Assembly (NCBI GenBank): GCA_025463615.1
Contig: JAODAU010000386.1
Location: 1-17,222, forward strand
Source of the DNA: Microbacteriaceae bacterium
Lineage (GTDB): Bacteria; Actinomycetota; Actinomycetes; Actinomycetales; Microbacteriaceae
DNA length: 17,222 bases
Direction: 5' to 3'
The notes beneath the pieces are model-generated. The model did not search any database. It saw nothing but the letters and a program-made list of their open reading frames with translations, and was not told where the DNA came from. Made by a program: the position numbers and the translations under genes. Positions 14,340 to 17,222 of this stretch are shown one piece after another (the stretch's first letter is position 1; every line of letters starts with the position of its first letter).

Positions 14340-14978
14340 CTAGATGTCGAGCGACTCGCCGGGTTCGAGCGGCGTGTACTCGCCGCCGCCCTGCTCGGTG
14401 GCCCAGCGCAGGCGGTCGTTGCCCATGCCCTTGCCCGCCACGGAGAGCGTCATCTCGTGCACCGCGAACGCGCGCTTCGGCTTCACCGCGAGCACGAAGT
14501 CCATCGCGTCACCGATCTTGAGCCACGGCGCGCCGACGGGTGCGGCGAGCACGTTCACCTCGACGCCCTCGGGGATCGTGTACGAGTCGCCCGGGTAGTA
14601 GAGGTCGTCGTTGACGAGCACGCCCACGTTGTCCACGACCGGGATCGACTCGTGGATCACGGCGTGCTTCTCGCCGAAGAACCGCAGGGTGAACGGCTCG
14701 ACCTCGATGGTGTCGCCGCCGTTCTCGACGGTTATGTCGAAGTCGGTGGCGACGGCCGCGACGCCCGACGGGCCGTAGATCTTCACGCCCGGGTTGCGGT
14801 CGACGATGCGGGTGAGCTGGTCGGCGGTCCAGTGGTCGCCGTGCTCGTGGGTGATCACGATGGCCACCACGTCGTTGAGCCCGACGAGCGGGGTGGTGAA
14901 GACGCCCGGGTCGATCACGAGGGTCTTCCCGCTCGCATCGATCACCAGGCAGGCATGTTCTTGTTTCGTCACTCGCAT
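14340..14978 (-). CDS. MBL-fold metal-dependent hydrolase
   Basis: 212 residues. The metallo-beta-lactamase signature T43-H44-E-H46-G-D48-H49 binds two metals. Further likely ligands are the His in VIHES, the Asp of YYPGDSYT and the His of FAVHEM. It resembles cytoplasmic MBL hydrolases of the UPF0173/L-ascorbate-lactonase group more than secreted lactamases; there is no signal peptide. The substrate is unknown. The start at 14978 (MRVTKQEHACLVID) was chosen; the frame stays open upstream to 15215 but that part is antisense to csoR. A TACAGT -10-like hexamer (14992-14987, minus strand) lies just before the ATG, hinting at a leaderless mRNA. The CsoR-type palindrome would cover its -35 region, so copper-linked control is possible. 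Confidence 0.85.
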   Translation of the reverse strand: MRVTKQEHACLVIDASGKTLVIDPGVFTTPLVGLNDVVAIVITHEHGDHWTADQLTRIVDRNPGVKIYGPSGVAAVATDFDITVENGGDTIEVEPFTLRFFGEKHAVIHESIPVVDNVGVLVNDDLYYPGDSYTIPEGVEVNVLAAPVGAPWLKIGDAMDFVLAVKPKRAFAVHEMTLSVAGKGMGNDRLRWATEQGGGEYTPLEPGESLDI

Positions 14979-15002
14979 GCTCTCGACTGTACTCGCGCTG
15001 GA

Positions 15003-15019
15003 ATACCCCCAGGGGGTAT
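15003..15019. promoter_or_regulatory. CsoR-type operator, perfect 17-bp palindrome
   Basis: ATACCCCCAGGGGGTAT has perfect 8-bp arms around a central A. This C-tract/G-tract form is the recognised shape of CsoR-family operators. It overlaps the first bases of the csoR -10 (15017-15022) and lies 25 bases from the divergent MBL start, so it can serve both genes. Confidence 0.85.
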
Positions 15020-15022
15020 AGT
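15017..15022 (+). promoter_or_regulatory. -10 box of csoR, leaderless
   Basis: TATAGT ends 7 bases before the ATG at 15030, so transcription would begin at or next to the start codon. There is no Shine-Dalgarno. No good -35 was found at 16-18 bases upstream, so other factors or an extended contact may be needed. Confidence 0.55.
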
Positions 15023-15029
15023 GGGCGGC

Positions 15030-15314
15030 ATGATCGACGAACTGAAGAAGCGCGCGCTGCACCGCACCCGTATCCTCGAGGGCCAGATGCGCGGACTCGA
15101 GAAGATGATCGAAGCGGAGGACTACTGCATGGACATCATCACGCAGTCCCTCGCCATCCAGAAGTCGCTCGGCAGCCTCAACAAGCTGCTCGTCGAGAAC
15201 CACCTGCGCACCCACGTGACCGACATGTTCGAGGCCGGCGGCGACGAGCGCGACACCGCGATCACCGAGCTGCTGCGCGTCTTCGAGCTCAGCCAGAATC
15301 GGGGCGACAAGTGA
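15030..15314 (+). CDS. csoR: CsoR/RcnR-family metal-sensing repressor
   Basis: 94 residues, all-helical DUF156 fold (for example HRTRILEGQMRGLEKMIEAE at 11-30). CsoR tetramers bind a palindromic operator and leave it when Cu(I) binds. In M. tuberculosis CsoR the ligands are Cys36, His61 and Cys65. The matching residues here are Cys33 (EDYCMDI), His58 and His62 (ENHLRTHV), so the third ligand is His, as in the Ni/Co sensor RcnR. The extra N-terminal His of RcnR is absent. The metal is therefore uncertain, though the operator type and the downstream copper-type ATPase argue for copper. It is co-transcribed with the ATPase gene, overlapping by 4 bases (GTGA). The name csoR is used by family and context. 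Confidence 0.88.
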   Translation: MIDELKKRALHRTRILEGQMRGLEKMIEAEDYCMDIITQSLAIQKSLGSLNKLLVENHLRTHVTDMFEAGGDERDTAITELLRVFELSQNRGDK

Positions 15315-17222
15315 CCCACGAAAACGCAGGAGATTCTGCCGTCACCGACCATTCGACGATGGATCACGCGCACCACCACCACGAATCTCCTGCGAATTCG
15401 GAGCACGGCGAGCACGACCACCACGACATGAGCGGCCACGAGGGCCACGACCCGGGGATGTTCCGCCGCAAGTTCTGGCTCAGCCTGGTGCTCACCGTGC
15501 CGACGCTCGTCTTCTCGACCGGGCTGCAGGACATCCTCGGACTCACCGGCCCGCGCTTCCCCGGCAGCCAGTTCATCCCGGCTGCGTTCGGCCTCGTCCT
15601 GTTCTTCTACGGCGGTCTGGTCTTCCTGCGCGGCGCCGTCAGCGAACTGCGGTCGCGCCAGCCCGGCATGATGACGCTCATCTCGCTCGCCATCGTCGTG
15701 GCGTTCGGCTACAGCGCCGCCGTCACCCTGGGCCTGGAGGGCATGGACTTCTGGTGGGAACTCAGCACCCTCATCACGATCATGCTTCTCGGCCACTGGA
15801 TCGAGATGTCCGCCGTCATGGGCGCGCAGAACGCGCTCGGCGAGCTGGCGAAACTCATCCCCGACGAGGCCGAGCTCGAGTCGGGCGAGCGCGTCGCCGT
15901 GAGCGCGCTCGCCGTCGGCGACCGGTTCGTCGTGCGTCCCGGCTCCGCGATCCCGGCCGACGGCGAGGTGATCGAGGGCGAGTCCGACCTGGACGAGGCG
16001 CTCATCACCGGCGAGTCCGCGGCCGTGCGCAAGCAACCGGGCGACGCGGTGGTGGGCGGCAGCATCAACGGATCGGGTTCCCTCACCGTGCGGGTCACCC
16101 GCGTCGGTGGCGACAGCGCGCTCGCCGGCATCATGAAGCTGGTCGCCGACGCGCAGGCCAGCAAGTCGGGCGCCCAGGTGCTCGCCGACCGCGCCGCCGC
16201 GCTGCTCTTCTACGTGGCGGTCGGCGCGGCGATCGTCACCCTCGCCGTCTGGCTGCTGCTCAAGCCCGACGACCCGGGCTTCGTGCTCGAGCGCGTGGTC
16301 AGCGTGCTCGTGATCGCGTGCCCCCACGCCCTCGGGCTCGCCATCCCGCTGGTCTCGCTCATCGCCACGACGAAGGGTGCCCGCGCCGGCATCCTGGTGC
16401 GCACCAAGCTCGCGCTCGAGGACGCCCGCACCGTGGATGTCGTGCTGTTCGACAAGACCGGCACGCTCACCGAGGGCAGGCAGGGCGTCGCCGACGTCAT
16501 CACCGCCGGGGGAGTCAGTGACGCCGAGGTGCTGGCGCTCGCGGCGTCCGTGGAGGGGAGGTCGGAGCATCCGATCGCGCGCGCCATCGTCGCCGAGGCG
16601 AAGCAGCGCGGGCTGAAGGTCGCTCGCGCCTCTAAGTTCGCGTCCCTCGCCGGGCGCGGTGCGGAGGCAACGGTCGACGGGGCCACGGTCACCGTCGCCA
16701 GCGCGCGGGTGCTCACGGAACGCGGCATCCACCTTCCCGCGGAGCTGGTGCTCGCGAACCGGGAGCTCGCGGCGCAGGGCAAGACCGTGGTGTTCGTGTT
16801 CGCCGGGGCCGACGTGCGCGGCCTGGTCGCGCTCGCCGACGTGGTGCGGCCGGAGTCCGCGGATGCCGTGTCCCGCCTGCAGAAGCGCGGCGTGCGGGTG
16901 GCGATGCTCACCGGCGATTCGCGTGAGGTGGGCAACTGGGTCGCGTCGCGGCTGGGGATCACCGAGGTGTTCGCCGAGGTGCTGCCCGGCGACAAGGCCG
17001 CGGTCGTGTCGAAGCTGCAGCGCGAGGGCAACCGGGTGGCGATGGTGGGCGACGGCGTGAACGACGCCCCCGCGCTCACCCAGGCCGACGTCGGCATCGC
17101 CATCGGCGCCGGCACGGATGTCGCCATCGAGTCGGCCGGCATCGTGCTCGCCTCGAGCGACCCGCGCGCCGTCGCCGACGTGATCACGCTGAGCCGCGCG
17201 ACCTACCGCAAGGAGCTGCAGA
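15311..17222 (+). CDS. P1B-3 (CopB-like) heavy-metal ATPase, 3' end outside window
   Basis: 637 codons are open to the window edge; the last membrane pair is missing. The start is the GTG overlapping the csoR stop. Residues 1-47 contain 13 His (HAHHHH, HGEHDHH) and no CxxC domain, the N-terminus usual for CopB-type pumps. Core motifs: actuator T233-GES, the membrane site C337-P-H, phosphorylation site D381-KTGT, S-E-H420-P and G580-DGVNDAP in the nucleotide/hinge region. CPH instead of CPC marks subgroup P1B-3, described for Cu(II)/Cu(I) or silver export. It would pump copper out of the cytoplasm at ATP cost, induced through the CsoR protein. The early codons contain a 12-bp inverted repeat. 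The metal is inferred from motif and context. Confidence 0.93.
   Translation, partial: MTHENAGDSAVTDHSTMDHAHHHHESPANSEHGEHDHHDMSGHEGHDPGMFRRKFWLSLVLTVPTLVFSTGLQDILGLTGPRFPGSQFIPAAFGLVLFFYGGLVFLRGAVSELRSRQPGMMTLISLAIVVAFGYSAAVTLGLEGMDFWWELSTLITIMLLGHWIEMSAVMGAQNALGELAKLIPDEAELESGERVAVSALAVGDRFVVRPGSAIPADGEVIEGESDLDEALITGESAAVRKQPGDAVVGGSINGSGSLTVRVTRVGGDSALAGIMKLVADAQASKSGAQVLADRAAALLFYVAVGAAIVTLAVWLLLKPDDPGFVLERVVSVLVIACPHALGLAIPLVSLIATTKGARAGILVRTKLALEDARTVDVVLFDKTGTLTEGRQGVADVITAGGVSDAEVLALAASVEGRSEHPIARAIVAEAKQRGLKVARASKFASLAGRGAEATVDGATVTVASARVLTERGIHLPAELVLANRELAAQGKTVVFVFAGADVRGLVALADVVRPESADAVSRLQKRGVRVAMLTGDSREVGNWVASRLGITEVFAEVLPGDKAAVVSKLQREGNRVAMVGDGVNDAPALTQADVGIAIGAGTDVAIESAGIVLASSDPRAVADVITLSRATYRKELQ
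15325..15394. repeat. 12-bp perfect inverted repeat inside the ATPase 5' coding end
   Basis: CGCAGGAGATTC (15325-15336) and GAATCTCCTGCG (15383-15394) are exact reverse complements 46 bases apart, flanking the His-rich codons. The mRNA could fold here shortly after the start codon. The left arm also holds GCAG-GAGATT-CTGC, a smaller fold-back. Confidence 0.6.

Noticed and set aside
14979..15215. N-terminal extension of the MBL-fold gene to 15215
   Set aside because: The added 79 residues are the antisense reading of csoR, and the MBL fold begins properly at 14978.

Overview
The window is high-GC, densely packed actinobacterial DNA. Most coupled genes overlap by 4 bases (GTGA or ATGA), start codons are often GTG, several transcripts look leaderless, and GGATGC/GCATCC is frequent in coding frames. 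Together with the gene content this suggests Micrococcales, probably Microbacteriaceae; that placement is an inference, since there is no rRNA or other marker here. It reads as chromosomal accessory and housekeeping sequence: no rRNA, tRNA, CRISPR array, transposase or phage module was found.

Layout. (1) 2-577 (+) is the 3' part of hutI (histidine breakdown), facing an aldo/keto reductase at 596-1525 (-). (2) Divergent from that reductase is a MarR regulator, an MFS exporter and an 8-TM membrane protein with a striking four-fold internal repeat (1592-4067). The regulator's promoter carries two abutting 13-bp palindromes. (3) A DUF222/HNH endonuclease-like gene (4132-5502, -) is followed on its upstream side by 375 bases without a gene. 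That stretch holds a 33-bp-arm inverted repeat and a smaller hairpin. (4) A metal and redox block follows. A FetB-type (UPF0014) permease (5878-6651, -) without its ATPase is divergent from a VIT1/CCC1-type iron/manganese transporter (6747-7484, +). Next is a three-gene flavin/heme electron-transfer operon: ferric-reductase-like membrane flavocytochrome, FMN_bind substrate protein and the flavin transferase ApbE (7639-10240). (5) An exported protein with an LASTG sorting signal (10322-12202), a MaoC-type hydratase (12246-12698) and, convergent with it, a 4-coumarate/long-chain acyl-CoA ligase (12695-14287, -). (6) An MBL-fold hydrolase (14340-14978, -) is divergent from a CsoR/RcnR-family repressor and a CPH-type (P1B-3, CopB-like) copper ATPase that runs off the right edge (15030-17222). 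A perfect 17-bp palindrome of the CsoR-operator type sits over the repressor's -10 box.

How the genes work together. Two units are self-contained regulator-transporter loci: MarR with MFS and the repeat membrane protein, and CsoR with the P1B ATPase. The flavinylation operon is self-sufficient: ApbE would attach FMN to the FMN_bind protein, which can exchange electrons with the heme/FAD membrane reductase. Neighbouring FetB-like and VIT genes suggest a metal and redox theme, but co-regulation is not shown.

Most interesting points: the fourfold [FY]W-x9-G-x4-D repeat in the 256-aa membrane protein, the structured intergenic element beside the DUF222/HNH gene, 11-bp-phased direct repeats upstream of the flavinylation operon, and a CsoR homologue whose third copper ligand is His instead of Cys while its operator and target gene look like copper elements.
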